A DNA stretch of 64,000 nucleotides from contig CAWDCE010000035.1 in the NCBI GenBank assembly GCA_963800725.1, positions 62,001-126,000 on the forward strand. Direction: 5' to 3'. Shown piece by piece: positions 9,924 through 21,309 of the stretch (the first letter of the stretch is position 1; every line of letters begins with the position of its first letter). The DNA is from Bog-473 sp963800725 (GTDB taxonomy: Bacteria > Actinomycetota > Acidimicrobiia > Acidimicrobiales > RAAP-2). The notes beneath the pieces are model-generated. The model made no database searches and was not told where the DNA came from. It worked only from the letters and a program-made list of their open reading frames with translations. The position numbers and the translations under genes are program-made.

Positions 9924-10196
9924 TCATCGAGTGAGAAATTCGGCCGTGACGTGGCCGCCGCATTGCGCACAGTCCGCCCTGTGGCGCCACGAGCGGATTC
10001 GCCGGGAACCGTCGGGGGTCAAGATGATCGTGAAGGATTCGCCGTGCTCGTCGAAGAGGACTTGCCAATAGGGACGCCATCCGGTGGCGACGCGCTGGGC
10101 CCCGACCTCGACGTCTTTGAGCACACGTCGAAAGCGCAGGCGCTGCGTGTCGATGATCCAGGTGCTGTTGCACGATTCCAAAATGATTGCGTCCAT
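9924..10196 (-). CDS. Small protein of unknown function
   Basis: A 90-residue protein that I do not recognise. The first 65 residues alternate beta-like segments rich in aromatic residues (STWIIDTQRLRF, WRPYWQVLFDE, SFTIILTPDGS), a pattern suggesting a compact beta-sheet domain. The C-terminus has RADCAQCGG, a CxxC pair that could bind metal with partners elsewhere. The ATG at 10196 is the only good start. It lies just upstream of pgi on the same strand (63 bases). Function cannot be assigned; the gene is supported by codon choice and by the absence of a competing frame. Confidence 0.55.
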   Translation of the reverse strand: MDAIILESCNSTWIIDTQRLRFRRVLKDVEVGAQRVATGWRPYWQVLFDEHGESFTIILTPDGSRRIRSWRHRADCAQCGGHVTAEFLTR

Positions 10197-10337
10197 GGGG
10201 ACACCTTGTCAGGGTCGCCTTGTGGTGCTCTGAGGGTTTGCTGTCAGATCGCTTGGCATTGCGTTTCAGTTTGATGACGCTCGCAAGCGGCTGGGTCCCT
10301 TCCGTTCCTGTGTCAAGCTCAACTAGCGTTGCCCGAG

Positions 10338-10901
10338 ATGGACACGTTGGAGCAGGACCCAACGTCCGCGCCCGAGCAGCCGCGGGCCACCCGCCGTCGC
10401 ACGATGATCACCCAAATTGTTTCGGTGGTGCTGGTCCTCGGGGTGATTGTGGCAGGGCTGCACGCGGTTGTCGGGCCATCACGCGCCAGCGGATCCCGGC
10501 GGCGTCGTGCTCAGCCAACTCCAGTGGATCCGCCACGCTGTCCCCGCTGGCGTGGCGGCCACCGACGAACCCTCGAGCGATGCCACATGGGCGTCGGGGT
10601 GTCCGCGAATCCAAGGGGCGCACGCCGGATGGACCGAGGCCAGCACGCGGTGGCGTTCAGCGACGGCGAGGAACCAGGCGAGGTGACCGCGCACATCGCC
10701 GCGGTGATGGCCGCACACGGTTGGGTGCGCCACGATGTGGCAACTGCTCGAGACCAGGGCAAGATCGCCCACTGGACGCTGGCCTTCCGCGGCCGGCCAC
10801 CGGCCAATGCCTTCGCGTTCACCACACCGGCGCACTCGCACCAGTGGTTCATCACCGCCAACTGGACGCCGTCGGGGACACGAGCCGGGGGATGCCCTTG
10901 A
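10338..10901 (+). CDS. Single-pass membrane-anchored protein of unknown function (frameshifted)
   Basis: About 188 residues. A short N-terminal cytoplasmic part ending in ATRRRTM precedes one membrane helix (residues about 25-45, ITQIVSVVLVLGVIVAG), so the remainder should face outside. The middle, about 10490-10640, reads sensibly only in a neighbouring frame (VLSQLQWIRHAVPAGV...), then returns to the first frame for the C-terminal part with AFSDGEEPGEV and HSHQWFITANW. Two compensating indels are therefore likely. ATG 10338 is preferred over TTG 10329. I recognise no family. It is convergent with gltD. Confidence 0.5.
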   Translation: MDTLEQDPTSAPEQPRATRRRTMITQIVSVVLVLGVIVAGLHAVVGPSRASGSRRRRAQPTPVDPPRCPRWRGGHRRTLERCHMGVGVSANPRGARRMDRGQHAVAFSDGEEPGEVTAHIAAVMAAHGWVRHDVATARDQGKIAHWTLAFRGRPPANAFAFTTPAHSHQWFITANWTPSGTRAGGCP

Positions 10902-10995
10902 ACTTCTCACCGGGTCACGATCCCGAGGTTCTTTTGACCGGGGCAGTCTCGTCACCTTGGAGGAGCGGTGGCCGAAGCGTGCGTGGTCACTCCAC

Positions 10996-12546
10996 CTAGC
11001 GCATGGAGAGCTGTCCGGGCACGATCGGTGCCGGCAGGGATGTGGTGCCCATCAGCCAGCGGTCGACGGCAGCCGCCGCGGAGCGGCCTTCGGCGATGGC
11101 CCAGACAATGAGGCTCTGGCCACGGGTCTGATCGCCGCAGACGAAGACACCGTCGACGTTGGTGGCCCAATCGGCGTCCGAAGCCACCGCACCAGCGCTC
11201 GTTGCATTCGATCCCGAGCTCGCCGACCACGCCGTGGCGCTCGGTCCCGACGAATCCCATGGCCAAGAGCACCAGTTGGCACGGCAGTTCGAATTCGGTG
11301 TCGGGCACGGGTTCGAAGACCGGACGCCCGTCGTCGGTACGTGTTTGGACTTCATGGCCGCGAAGCGCCCGCACATTGCCACTTCCATCGTCGACAAATT
11401 CGGTGGTCGTGACCGCAAAGAGCCGTTGGCCGCCTTCTTCGTGGGCCGACGAAGTTCGAAGGATGAGGGGCCACACGGGCCAGGGGTTCTCCGCCAAGCG
11501 GGAACTCGGTGGCTCGGGCATGATCTCGAGCTGGTGCACCGAGGCCGCCCCTTGGCGGTGTGCCGTGCCGAGGCAGTCGGCTCCGGTGTCGCCGCCACCG
11601 ATAATGACCACATCTTTGCCACGCGCATTGATGGGTGACGCCGTCAACGCGCCCTCTTGGACCAGGTTCGAGGGCTTGAGATATTCGAGGGCCAGGTGGA
11701 TGCCCGCGAGGGTGCGCCCGGGAACGGGAAGGTCGCGCGGCATCGTGGCCCCGCCGGCGAGGACCACGGCGTCGAACTGCGACCGGATCTCTTCGGCCGA
11801 GCGCACGGTGACATCGGGAGCACTGGCCGTGCCCGGACCACGCTCTTCGCCCGGTTCGATAGTGGTGGTGCGAGACGACGCCGATGCGTCGGCGAGCCCG
11901 ACAGCGGTCGAGCACACGAAGGTCACGCCTTCGGCTTCCAACTGGGCCAGGCGTCGGTCGAGGACGGCTTTTTCCATCTTGAACTCGGGGATGCCGTAAC
12001 GCAGCAAACCTCCGGGCTTCTCGGCCCGCTCGAAGACGGTGACCGCATGACCGGCCCGGGCCAGTTGTTGGGCGGCGGCCAATCCGGCGGGTCCGGACCC
12101 GACGACCGCCACCGACTTGCCGGTCGGCTCTTGCGCCACCATTGGGTCCACCCAGCCTTCGGCATAGGCCCGCTCAATGATTTCGTACTCGATGCGCTCG
12201 ATGGTGACCGGGTCGCTGTTGATCCCGAGCACACACGATGCCTCGCAGGGCGCGGGCAGAGGCGACCGGTGAACTCGGGGAAATTATTGGTGGCGTGGAG
12301 GCGCTCAATGGCCCCGGACCACTCATCGCGGTAGACGAGGTCGTTCCACTCGGGGATCAGATTCCCGAGTGGGCAGCCGTCGTGGCAGAAAGGAATACCG
12401 CAGTCCATGCAACGCGCGCCTTGGTCTTGGGCGTCTTCGGTGCTGAACGGTTCGTAGACCTCGCGCCAGTCGCGCAGGCGTACCTTGACCGGGCGCCGAC
12501 ACGGCAAATGGCGGTCGAACTCCATGAAACCGGTGGGCTTACCCAT
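10996..12546 (-). CDS. gltD: Glutamate synthase small subunit (frameshifted)
   Basis: The FAD/NADPH-binding beta subunit of glutamate synthase, which feeds electrons from NADPH to the large subunit. The N-terminus has the cysteine-rich ferredoxin-like part (ARCMDCGIPFCHDGCPLG) that carries the 4Fe-4S clusters, followed by the FAD fingerprint VVGSGPAGLAAAQQ and the NADPH fingerprint IIGGGDTGADC. The C-terminus DGVFVCGDQTRGQSLIVWAI is the usual FAD-closing motif. Three frames must be joined: 12546 to about 12245, about 12240 to 11200, and about 11200 to 10996. The ATG at 12546 overlaps the stop of gltB by eight bases, so the two are cotranslated. The whole reading is near 516 residues, slightly longer than usual. 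Confidence 0.9.
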
Positions 12547-15500
12547 GGGCTGCCTCCATGACGTCTGCACCGAGGCGGGTGGCCTCGAGGATGCGGCGGT
12601 AGTCGCGCGGCATCACCTTGACGAACTCGAGCATCTGGGTGCCCCAGTTGTCGAGGAGCCTGGCGGCGATGGCCGAATCGGTTTCGATGCCGTGCCGCTC
12701 GATCAGGGATTTGACGAAGAAGTAGTCCTCGCCCGTCAGCTCTTCGACGTCGACGAGTTCGAGGTTGACCCGCTCGCCGAAGGTGCGGGTCGGGTCATAG
12801 ACATAGGCGATCCCGCCCGACATCCCGGCCCCGAAGTTGCGGCCCGTCGGACCAAGGACGACGACCCGACCGCCCGTCATGTATTCACACCCGTGGTCGC
12901 CGACCCCCTCGACGACGGCCACGGCGCCGGAGTTGCGCACACAGAAGCGCTCCCCCACCTGGCCACGGATGAAGACCTCGCCGGCGGTCGCCCCATAGAG
13001 GATGACGTTGCCCGCAATGATCTGTTCTTCGGCCGCGAAGGTGGCGGCCTCGGGGGGCCGCACGATCAAGCGACCCCCGAGAGACCCTTTCCGAAATAGT
13101 CATTGGCGTCGCCGAAGAGCCGCATAGTGACGCCGGCGGGGACGAAGGCTCCGAAACTCTGTCCGGCCGAGCCCACGAAGGTCAGCGAGATGGTGTCGTC
13201 GGGCAGCCCCTCGGCGCCGTAGCGCCGACTGATTTGCGAACCGAGCAGCGTGCCGACGGTCCGATCGACGTTCGAGATCGGCAGCGAGATCGACACTGCG
13301 GTGGCGTCTTCGAGCGCTGGGGCACACGCGTCGAGGAACTGGTGGTCCAGCGCCTTTTCCAACCCGTGCTCTTGGCAGCGGGTCTGGTGACGAGCCGTGC
13401 CGTCTGGGATATCGGGCAACGACAACACCGGAGCGAGGTCGAGACCCGACGCCTTCCAGTGGGCGACGGCCTGTTCGCTCTCGAGGAGGTCCACCCGCCC
13501 GATCGCCTCTTGGAGCGAACGGAGCCCGAGGGCTGCGAGATGTTCGCGCACCTCTTCGGCGATGTACTCGAAGAAGGTCTCGACGAATTCGGGCTTGCCG
13601 CTGTACTTGGCCCGCAGCGCCGGGTCCTGGGTGGCAATCCCGACCGGGCAGGTGTCGAGGTGGCAGACCCGCATCATGATGCAGCCCGACACGACCAGCG
13701 GCGCAGTGGCGAACCCGTATTCTTCGGCCCCGGAGCGCGCCGATGATGACGTCACGGCCCGTCTTGAGCTGCCCGTCGACCTGGACGACGATCCGGTCGC
13801 GCAGGCCGTTGGCCAAGAGGGTCTGTTGGGTTTCGGCCAGGCCGATCTCCCAGGGAATCCCCGCATGCTTGAGCGAGGTCAATGGCGCGGCTCCGGTTCC
13901 GCCGTCGTGTCCCGAGATGAGCACGACGTCGGAATGGGCTTTGGCCACGCCGGCTGCGACGGTGCCGACCCCGACCTCGGCCACCAGCTTCACGTGGACG
14001 CGGGCGAGTGGGTTGGCGGATTTGAGGTCGTGGATCAGTTGGGCGATGTCCTCGATGGAGTAGATGTCGTGGTGGGGCGGCGGCGAAATCAACCCGACCC
14101 CTGGCGTCGACTTTCTCGTGCGGGCGATCCACGGGTGGACCTTCTTGCCCGGGAGCTGCCCGCCTTCGCCGGGTTTTGCGCCCTGGGAGATCTTGATCTG
14201 CAGATCGTCGGCGTTGACCAGGTACTCGCTGGTGACGCCGAATCGTCCCGAGGCCACCTGCTTGATGGCGCTGCGGCGCAGATCGCCGTTGTCGTCGGGG
14301 GTGAAGCGATCGGCGTCCTCGCCGCCCTCGCCGGTGTTGGACTTGCCCCCAATCCGGTTCATGGCGATCGCCAACGTCTGATGGGCTTCGGCTGAGATCG
14401 ACCCGTAGGACATCGCCCCAGTCGAGAAGCGGGCCATGATGGCCGACGCCGGCTCCACCTCGTCGAGGCGAATCGGGCCTCCTTCGGCCACGCCGAGGCG
14501 CAAGAGCCCCCGCAAGGTGGCGAGATGCTCGGCCTGTTTGTCGACCGCCTCGGTGTATTCCTTGAAGATGCGGTACTGCTTCGATCGTGTGGCGTGTTGG
14601 AGTTTGAAGACGGTCTTTGGGTTGAAGAGGTGAAACTCGCCCTCGCGCCGCCACTGGTACTCCCCACCGACTTCGAGCTCGCGATGGGCCCGTTCTGTCG
14701 GCCGGGGCTCATAGGCGGCCCGGTGTCGAGCGGCCACTTCGGCCGCCAGTACCGACAGACCGACGCCGCCGATGCGGCTCGCCGTCCCGGTGAAGTACTC
14801 GTCGACCATGGCCCCGTCGAGGCCGATGGCCTCGAAGACCTGGGCGCCGGTGTAGGAGGCGACCGTGGAGATCCCCATCTTGGACATGACTTTGAGGACG
14901 CCCTTGCATGCGGCTTTCATGTAGTTGCGCCGGGCTTGGCGGGGCGAGACGCCCTCGAGTTGGCCGCCCACGATCATGTCGTCGATGCTGTCGAGCGCGA
15001 GGTACGGGTTGACTGCGGCGGCGCCGTAGCCGATCAGCAGCGCCATGTGATGGACCTCACGGGCGTCGCCGGTCTCGACGACCAGCCCGACCTGGGTCCG
15101 GGTCTTTTCGCGCACCAGATGGTGGTGCACGGCCGCCACCATCAACAGCGACGGGATCGGGGCGAGTTGTTCGGTGGCGTTTCGGTCGGAGAGCACGATG
15201 AGGTTGGCCCCGTCCGCGATCGCCGCCGACGCGATGGCGGACGTCCTCGATGGCGGCGGCCAGCGCCGCTCCCCGGCCTCGGTGGCGGCGCCGGGTTCCC
15301 CGACCTCGCTCACCGGGAACAGACAGTCGATCGCAAAGGCCTTGAATCCCGGCGTCTCGCCCTGCTCGTTCACGTAGAGCAACTTGGCCAGGTCGTCCCG
15401 ATCGATGACCGGGCGGGGCAAGAGGATTTGTCGACATGAACCCGGGCGGGCGTGCAAGAGGTTGCCCTCGGGTCCAATGGTCGCACCGAGCGAGGTCACC

Positions 15501-17074
15501 AGCTCCTCGCGAATGGCATCGAGCGGCGGGTTGGTGACCTGGGCGAAGAGCTGGGTGAAATAGTCGTAGAGCATCCGCGAGCGATCCGACAACACCGCAA
15601 TCGAGGCGTCTGAACCCATGGAACCGAGAGGCTCACCGCCGGTGCGGGCCATGGGCGCCGAGATGACGCGCAGCTCCTCGGTCGTGTAACCGAAGAGCCG
15701 TTGCTGGCTGACCACCGGCCATGTTGGGGGGTGAGCATGGTCCGCGCCGGCAGCTCGTCGAGGCGGATCTGGTCGTCGCCCAGCCACTCGGCATAGGGGT
15801 GCTCGGCCGCCAACTCCGCCTTGATCTGGTCATCGTCAACCAACTGGCCCTTGGCGGTATCGACCAAGAACATGCGACCGGGCTGTAGGCGACCCTTGCG
15901 CACGATGCGCTCGGGGGCGATATCGAGCACACCGACTTCTGAGGCCAGCACCACTAAACCGTCGTCACTCACCCAATCACGCGCGGGGCGCAGGCCGTTG
16001 CGGTCGAGGACCGCTCCGACCACGGTGCCGTCGGTGAAGCACACGGCGGCCGGCCCGTCCCACGGCTCCATCGAGGACAGCGTGGTACCGGTAGAAGGCC
16101 CGACGCACTTCGTCCATCGTCGCGTGGTTCTCCCAGGCTTCGGGGATCATCATCAGTACTGAGTGCGGAAGGGACCGACCACCGAGATGCAAGAGCTCGA
16201 GCACTTCATCGAAGCTGGCCGAATCGCTCGCACCTGGGGTGCAGACCGGATAAATGCGACTCAGGTCGCCCTTGATGAGCGACGTCTCGAGCAGCGCCTC
16301 GCGGCGCGCATCCAGTTGCGGTTTCCCGCCACCGTATTGATCTCCCCGTTGTGTGCGAGATAGCGGTAGGGATGGGCCAATGGCCAGCTGGGGAACGTAT
16401 TCGTCAAAACGCGAGTGCGCAAAAACCGAGCCGGACTCGAACCGACGGGTCGCGCAAGTCGGGGAAGAAAGGTGCAACTGCTCAGAGGTCAGCATGCCCT
16501 TGTAGACAATGGTGCGAGCCGAAAGCGACGGGAAGTAGACCCCTTCGATCCCGTGTTCCGCGCGCTTGCGCAGAACGAAAGCCGCCCGCTCGATGTCCAT
16601 CGTGTCGGCGGTGCCGTCGATGGGTGCGACGGAGAGCTGGACGATGCCCGGCATGGCGCCCAGGGCGATGTCCCCGACCCCGGTCGAGTCAATGGGCACC
16701 TCGCGCCACCACAGCGTGCGCAGGCCTTCTTCTCCCCGGCCAAGGTGTCGATGATCGCCTTGGCCTTGGCGGCGTCGTCGGGGTCGGCGGGCAAGAAGGC
16801 CGAACCCGCCGCGTACCGCCCGTGCTCAGGAAGGGTGACGCCTGCGGCCTGGGCGGCCTCGAGGAAGAACCGGTGCGGGATCTGGGTAGAAGATTCCCGC
16901 CCCATAGCCGGTGGATTCCTCGGCTCCCGACGCCCCGCGGTGCGCCAGGCGGTGCTCGAGCACGGTCAGGCCCTTGTCGACTATGTCGTGGTCGACGCGG
17001 CCCATGAGGTCCGCCACCATCCCGACACCGCAGGCGTCATGTTCATATGCCGCGTCGTAGAGGCCGGTTGCCAT
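12539..17074 (-). CDS. gltB: Glutamate synthase large subunit (multiple frameshifts)
   Basis: The alpha subunit of NADPH-glutamate synthase, which takes the amide nitrogen of glutamine to 2-oxoglutarate. The total span gives about 1510 residues, the family norm. The nucleophile is the Cys of HDACGVGMVADL; the FMN/synthase domain shows the GGKSNTGEGGEDADRF motif and DVVLISGHDGGTGAAPL; the 3Fe-4S cysteines are in CIMMRVCHLDTCPVG; the C-terminal GXGXG beta-helix is clear. The gene must be stitched from at least seven pieces, with frame changes near 16880, 16710, 16420, 16080, 15720, 15240 and 13745, and a last one near 13080. All domains are kept, so I read this as sequencing error. It is divergent from thiO and cotranslated with gltD. 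Confidence 0.93.
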
Positions 17075-17125
17075 CGTCGTCCTTAGGAAATGAGAGAAGG
17101 GGGAAACGGAACGTACGACCGGGAC

Positions 17126-17170
17126 GGCGCTGGCCCAGAAGTGGAAAGAAAAGAATACACGACCAGCGCC
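17126..17170. promoter_or_regulatory. Inverted repeat between divergent gltB and thiO
   Basis: An 8-base inverted repeat, GGCGCTGG at 17126-17133 and CCAGCGCC at 17163-17170, encloses an unusually A-rich stretch (17143-17160, AGAATAC within it). It sits in the 113-base gap between the starts of gltB and thiO. The A-rich core is the best place for promoter -10 elements of either gene and the repeat could be an operator; this is inference from position and symmetry only. Confidence 0.3.
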
Positions 17171-17187
17171 ATAGGCTGCGAAATGTG

Positions 17188-18254
17188 ATGGAGCGGGTCC
17201 TGGTGGTCGGCGGGGGGGTCATTGGACTGTCGTGCGCCTGGCAACTGGCCCAAGAAACAGGCTCGAAGTTACCCTGGTGGCGCCCAATCCTGGCCGTGAT
17301 GGCGCTTCTTGGGTCGCCGCCGGCATGTTGGCCCCGGTCACCGAGGTGCAATTCGGCGAAGCTCCCTGACCACGCTCCTCTTCACGGGGGTCGAATATTG
17401 AGAAGGAATTCGCCACCACCCTCGAGGACGAGACCGGCCACGATATTGGCTACGACACGAAGGGCACGTTGGCGGTGGGGCTCGATCCCCTGGATCGGGC
17501 CGCCCTCGATGACCTCCTCGCCTACCAACGCTCGCTTGGCTGCGTGGCTGAGCGGCGCACGGCCTCGGCCTGTCGGGCACTCGTGCCGGCCCTCAGTCCC
17601 GCGCTCGTGGCGGTATCGAGGTTCCCGGTGACCATCAGGTCGACGACCGCGCCCTCCTCGGCGCACTGGTGGCCGCAGGCCACACATGGGGTGTCACTTC
17701 ATGGCCGCGGTCACGGCCGTGGGTGAGGGGCCGTCGGTGACCGTGTCCGATGGGCGCAGATACCTCGGCGACGCAGTCGTGCTGGCGGCCGGGGTCGCCA
17801 CACCGGGCAATCGCTGGCCTCGAGCGGGCCGGTCTCCCCATTCGGGCGGTCAAGGGGCACATCGTGCGGCTCAGCCGGGGCAAGGGTCCGGTGCCGCTGC
17901 TCGACCGCACGGCATCCCACGCGCTCATGCGGTGACTGTTCCGTCTACCTCGTGCCGAGAGCCGACCACAGCGTCGTCGGGGCCACGGTTGAAGAGCGGT
18001 TTGGACATGGTCGTCCAGACCGGCGCGGTGCATAAATTGCTCGATGACGCCCGGTCAGTGGTTCCGGGCATCGACGGGGCTCGAGTTCCTCGAGGCCCGG
18101 GCCGGGCTACGTCCCGCAACACCTAACAACGTACCGACGATTGGTTGGACCGAGCAGCCCGGCGTCGCGGTTGCCACCGGGGCGATTTCGCAACGGCATC
18201 CTCCTCGCCCCCTACACGGCCTCGGCCGTGTGCGACCTGATTCATCAAGTCTGA
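17188..18254 (+). CDS. thiO: Glycine oxidase ThiO-like FAD protein (multiple frameshifts)
   Basis: A D-amino-acid-oxidase-fold flavoprotein; ThiO oxidises glycine to the imine needed for the thiazole of thiamine. The FAD fingerprint VLVVGGGVIGLSCAWQLA is at the N-terminus, and WVAAGMLAPVTE, VKGHIVRLSRG and the C-terminal RAGLRPATPNNVPTIG and GHFRNGILLAPYTA-type segments are all recognisable in the right order, but they are spread over all three frames with at least six frame changes between 17260 and 18190. The stop at 18254 is five bases before thiS, so the pair is an operon. Retention of every motif favours sequencing indels over a pseudogene. A second, distinct ThiO-like gene lies at 21266-22471. 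Confidence 0.8.
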
Positions 18255-18259
18255 GTTCG

Positions 18260-18466
18260 ATGCAGATCACGGTCAACGGCGAACCGCTGGCGCTTCGAGT
18301 GTCGAGCACGGTGGCCGACGTGGTCGCCCTGGTCATTGACGATCCCGACCCCAAAGGGATCGCCGTGGCCCTCGATCGCTGCGTGATTCCACGCTCGCAG
18401 TGGCGGGCGACGATGGTGCGAGCGGGCAGCCAGGTCGAAATCGTGACGGCGGCCGCTGGTGGCTGA
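18260..18466 (+). CDS. thiS: Sulfur-carrier protein ThiS
   Basis: A 68-residue ubiquitin-fold protein beginning MQITVNGEP and ending AAAGG; the terminal Gly-Gly is adenylated by ThiF and thiocarboxylated to deliver sulfur to the thiazole synthase ThiG. The length and the VALDRCVIPRSQW segment are typical. It starts five bases after thiO. The usual next gene, thiG, is absent; a patatin-like gene follows instead, so the thiazole synthase must be elsewhere. The frame is open without a stop from 18044, but the ATG at 18260 matches the family start. Confidence 0.93.
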   Translation: MQITVNGEPLALRVSSTVADVVALVIDDPDPKGIAVALDRCVIPRSQWRATMVRAGSQVEIVTAAAGG

Positions 18467-18496
18467 TGGTCCCGGTGGGGTGTCAGAATCGACGCC

Positions 18497-19951
18497 ATGA
18501 GCCCCGAGGCGAGCACCCGCACCGCGTTCGTGTTGGCCGGCGGTGGAACCAAGGGTTCCCTTGAGGCCGGTGCGCTGCCTACTTGGTCGGCGCGGAGCAC
18601 ATCATCCCCGACATCGTCACCGCCACGTCAGCGGGGGCAATGAGGCAACCGTGTTGGCCCAGGCCCGCACCCACGAGGAATTCGCCCAGCGGGTCCACGA
18701 AGATCCAAAGAGGATCTGGTGGCCATGACCCGCACCGAGCACGTCTTTGGGGAACAAGCCTGGCTGCGAGCCCTAAAGGGCACCGCCCTGGGCCGCTCCG
18801 TGCAGTTTGCGCTCACCCAAGGGACGCCACCACCACCGACCCTCAACGAGCAATGCCCGGTTACCGGCTCGAGGTTCCCCTGGGTCGCTCACCGTCCCCG
18901 CGGGCACAGCGCCGGGCGGCCCGCAAGCTGCGCCGCCAGCGCCAGCGCCGCATGTTCCGGCTGGCCGCCGGGGCGGTGCACCGGCTCCCCGGGCCGAAAG
19001 GGTCTGGGACGTCAGGATCTCGGTGTCACGCTCGAACCACTCGCCGATGCGTTGCGCCGAGGGGGCAAGACCGGCGTCCGACCGGTGGACCTCTCGCTCA
19101 TCATGCGTCCAGGGCTGCAGCTGCGCCTGGCCGTCGTTGCGCTTCGCGCCGGGGTGTTGCGCTACGTGACCGAGGACGGAATCATCGTCGAAGAGGACGC
19201 TTGCACCCCGGCCCCCGGTGCCGCCTGCGGCCCGGTTGATCTCATTGAAGGCGCGGTGGCTTCGGCCAGTGTGCCCTTGGTGTTCCACCACGCCATCTCG
19301 CCGACGACGACTACGTCGATGGCGGGGTGCTCCAGATCATCCCGGTGCGGGCCGCGGTGCACCTGGGCGCCACCAGGATCATTGCGGTGGTCGCCATGCC
19401 GCTGGCCCTGCCCCGAGACGATCGCAACTTCACCGAGAGCCAGGCGGCCAACGTCGGGATCCGCGCCATGGGCATGATCGGCATGGCCGAGCGCCGAGCG
19501 CGAGAACCTCGCCACCGCACTGCCTGAGGGAACCACGCTCATCACCATCGATCCCATCGTCGACGTCGTCGGCCTCTTCGAGGTGCAGCCTGGACTCTTG
19601 CACATCAATCAGGACTACGGGTGGCTCCGGGCGGCCGACATCATGGCAACGGGGGATCCCACCATCGTCGCCGAGGTGGCCGAGCTCACCCACGAGATCA
19701 TCGCGGCACGCCTCCAAGCGTGGCACCTCGAAGAGACGCTGTGGACCGCCACCCCAAAGAACGCCGAGCCTGACGCGGGATCGCTCGCGCTGCTCCGCCA
19801 GCTCAAAACCGAGATCGCACGCAAGGTCGACCATCGCAAGCAGCTGGGCTTCGTGCTCCCCGATGGTGCTGAGGAGTGGTGGTCCGACTACGAAGTCCAC
19901 AGCGCGGAGCGTCCTTCACACTTGCCCCACTGCCCCGAACCGACCCGCTGA
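18497..19951 (+). CDS. Patatin-like phospholipase (multiple frameshifts)
   Basis: About 480 residues of a patatin-family serine acyl hydrolase (RssA-like). The oxyanion motif AGGGTKGSLEAGAL follows the N-terminus directly, the nucleophile elbow is ATSAGA (serine near residue 45), and the catalytic Asp lies in the DYVDGGVLQIIP segment near 19310. These act as a Ser-Asp dyad on lipid esters. The reading frame changes at least six times (about 18590, 18640, 18710, 18800-19010, 19300 and 19500), while the protein sequence stays family-like, so indels in the read are likely. It follows thiS by 30 bases on the same strand and ends tail to tail with the CorA-like gene. The natural substrate is unknown. 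Confidence 0.78.
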
Positions 19952-20957
19952 TCGCCCCGGTGCAGCCAGCGGAGCTAGACGGTGGGTCCGCCAGCAGCCC
20001 CGACGTTTGAAGAGGGCGTAGAGCAGCACGACGGCAACGAGTTCAATCCCGATCCCGAACACCCAGAACGTCCACGTCGGCACCAAGGCGTGGTTGACCA
20101 GATAGCTGAAGTTCTGCCCGAAGAATCCGGTGAGGAAGCTCAAGGGTAAGAACACGGTGGCGATGATGGCCAACTGCTTCATGACCACATTCAAACGGTT
20201 CGACACCGTCGAGAGGTGCGTGTCCATCACCGAACTCAAGAGGTCGCGGTAACTGTCGACCAGGTCGGCAAGGCGGATGAGGTGGTCGTAGAGGTCTCGG
20301 AAATAATGGGTTGCCTCGTCGGTCATGCCGGGGATGTCGTCGTTCGAGGTATTGATGCTGGCGACCATGTCTCGTTCGAGGGGTGATGGACTTTCGCATG
20401 TCCATCAAGCGCCGCTTCATGTCGAACAAGGTCCCGAGTTGGGCTTCGGTCGGGGCCTTGAGGATGTCGTCTTCGAGGGCGTCGATGGCGTCGTCGAAGT
20501 CGGAGAGGACCGGAAAGAAACTTTCGACCAACGCATCGATCACCAGATAGACGACAACAATCTCGGGGGACGCCACCTCGCTGGCGCGGTGGCGTCCGAT
20601 GCGGGTGCGCACCGTGGCGATCGCCTCGCAGTCCCCGCGGTGCACAGTGACCACAAAGTGTTCGCTCCAAAAGCAGTGCACTTCGGCCCGGCCGGTGCGG
20701 TCGGGGTCCGCCCCACGACTCACGAGATAGGTGAAATCGTCGTAGACGTCCATCCGGGGGCGTTGGGAAAATCGCTCGGCGGCCTGGACCGCGAGCGGAT
20801 GGAATTTGAACTCTTGGGTCAAGAGCTCCCCGATTGTGCCATCGGTGGCGATGTCGTCGAGATCGAGCCAGAAGAAGTCGGTGCCCGACAGGGCCGCGGC
20901 CACGTTCTGCGCGGTCGCCGCGACGGATTGGCCGTTTTGGGTCAAGGTGCCTTGCAT
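19916..20957 (-). CDS. corA: CorA-family divalent-cation transporter (frameshifted)
   Basis: About 345 residues. The N-terminal cytoplasmic alpha/beta domain (FFWLDLDD, FHPLAVQAAERFSQRPRMD, YLVSR) is followed by the long stalk helix and two membrane helices at the C-terminus (QLAIIATVFLPLSFLTG and FWVFGIGIELVAVVLL). The loop between them reads GFFGQNF, so the canonical selectivity tripeptide GMN is GQN, a variant I associate with actinobacterial CorA-like proteins. The frame changes once near 20370. The C-terminus after FKRRG is doubtful: the open frame continues to 19916 into the patatin gene, but a one-base correction would stop it at 19975. Start is ATG 20957; upstream codons in frame are not CorA-like. 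Confidence 0.85.
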
Positions 20958-21153
20958 GGCTCCAGTTTCACGCGTGCTCCGGGCGCGGGCGGGATGGGGA
21001 CCGCATTGGGCGTCGGGCCGAACCGCCTTCACCACGGCACGCCGGCCTCGTCGTCGAGACTCCCGACGCCGTGTCGCGGTCGGTACACCGACAGTGCGAC
21101 ATGGGCATGGGCGCATCGTGCACGTGTGCCTCCGTGTCGTGCCACCATGGCGC

Positions 21154-21309
21154 ATGGCCTCCATCGAAGAACTGCTCCACGCCCTCGACGAACGACTCCT
21201 CGACGCCATTGGCGGCAAGTCGACCCCCGAAGGGGTGGCCAAGCTGGCCGAAGCCCGGGCCTGGCTCACCAACCCCGACCAGCCCCACGGGGCGGGATTG
21301 ACCTCGTGA
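21154..21309 (+). CDS. Small helical protein, 51 residues
   Basis: A short gene for a 51-residue acidic protein starting MASIEELLHALDERLL and ending near PDQPHGAGLTS. Most of it can form two helices around a GGKSTPEGVAKLAEAR turn. It does not match any family that I can name. It is divergent from the CorA-like gene with a 196-base gap that could hold both promoters, and its last 44 bases overlap the 3' end of the opposite-strand oxidase gene. The overlap may be an artefact if the oxidase ends earlier. Codon use is typical of the surroundings. Confidence 0.45.
   Translation: MASIEELLHALDERLLDAIGGKSTPEGVAKLAEARAWLTNPDQPHGAGLTS

Noticed and set aside
10952..12232. gltD, gltB, pyrG, der and others read as pseudogenes
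   Set aside because: All functional motifs are kept in order and several genes are indispensable; short homopolymer losses explain the frame changes better.
17075..17187. TPP riboswitch before thiO
   Set aside because: The conserved CUGAGA and UGAACCUGAUC-like elements are not present in this gap.
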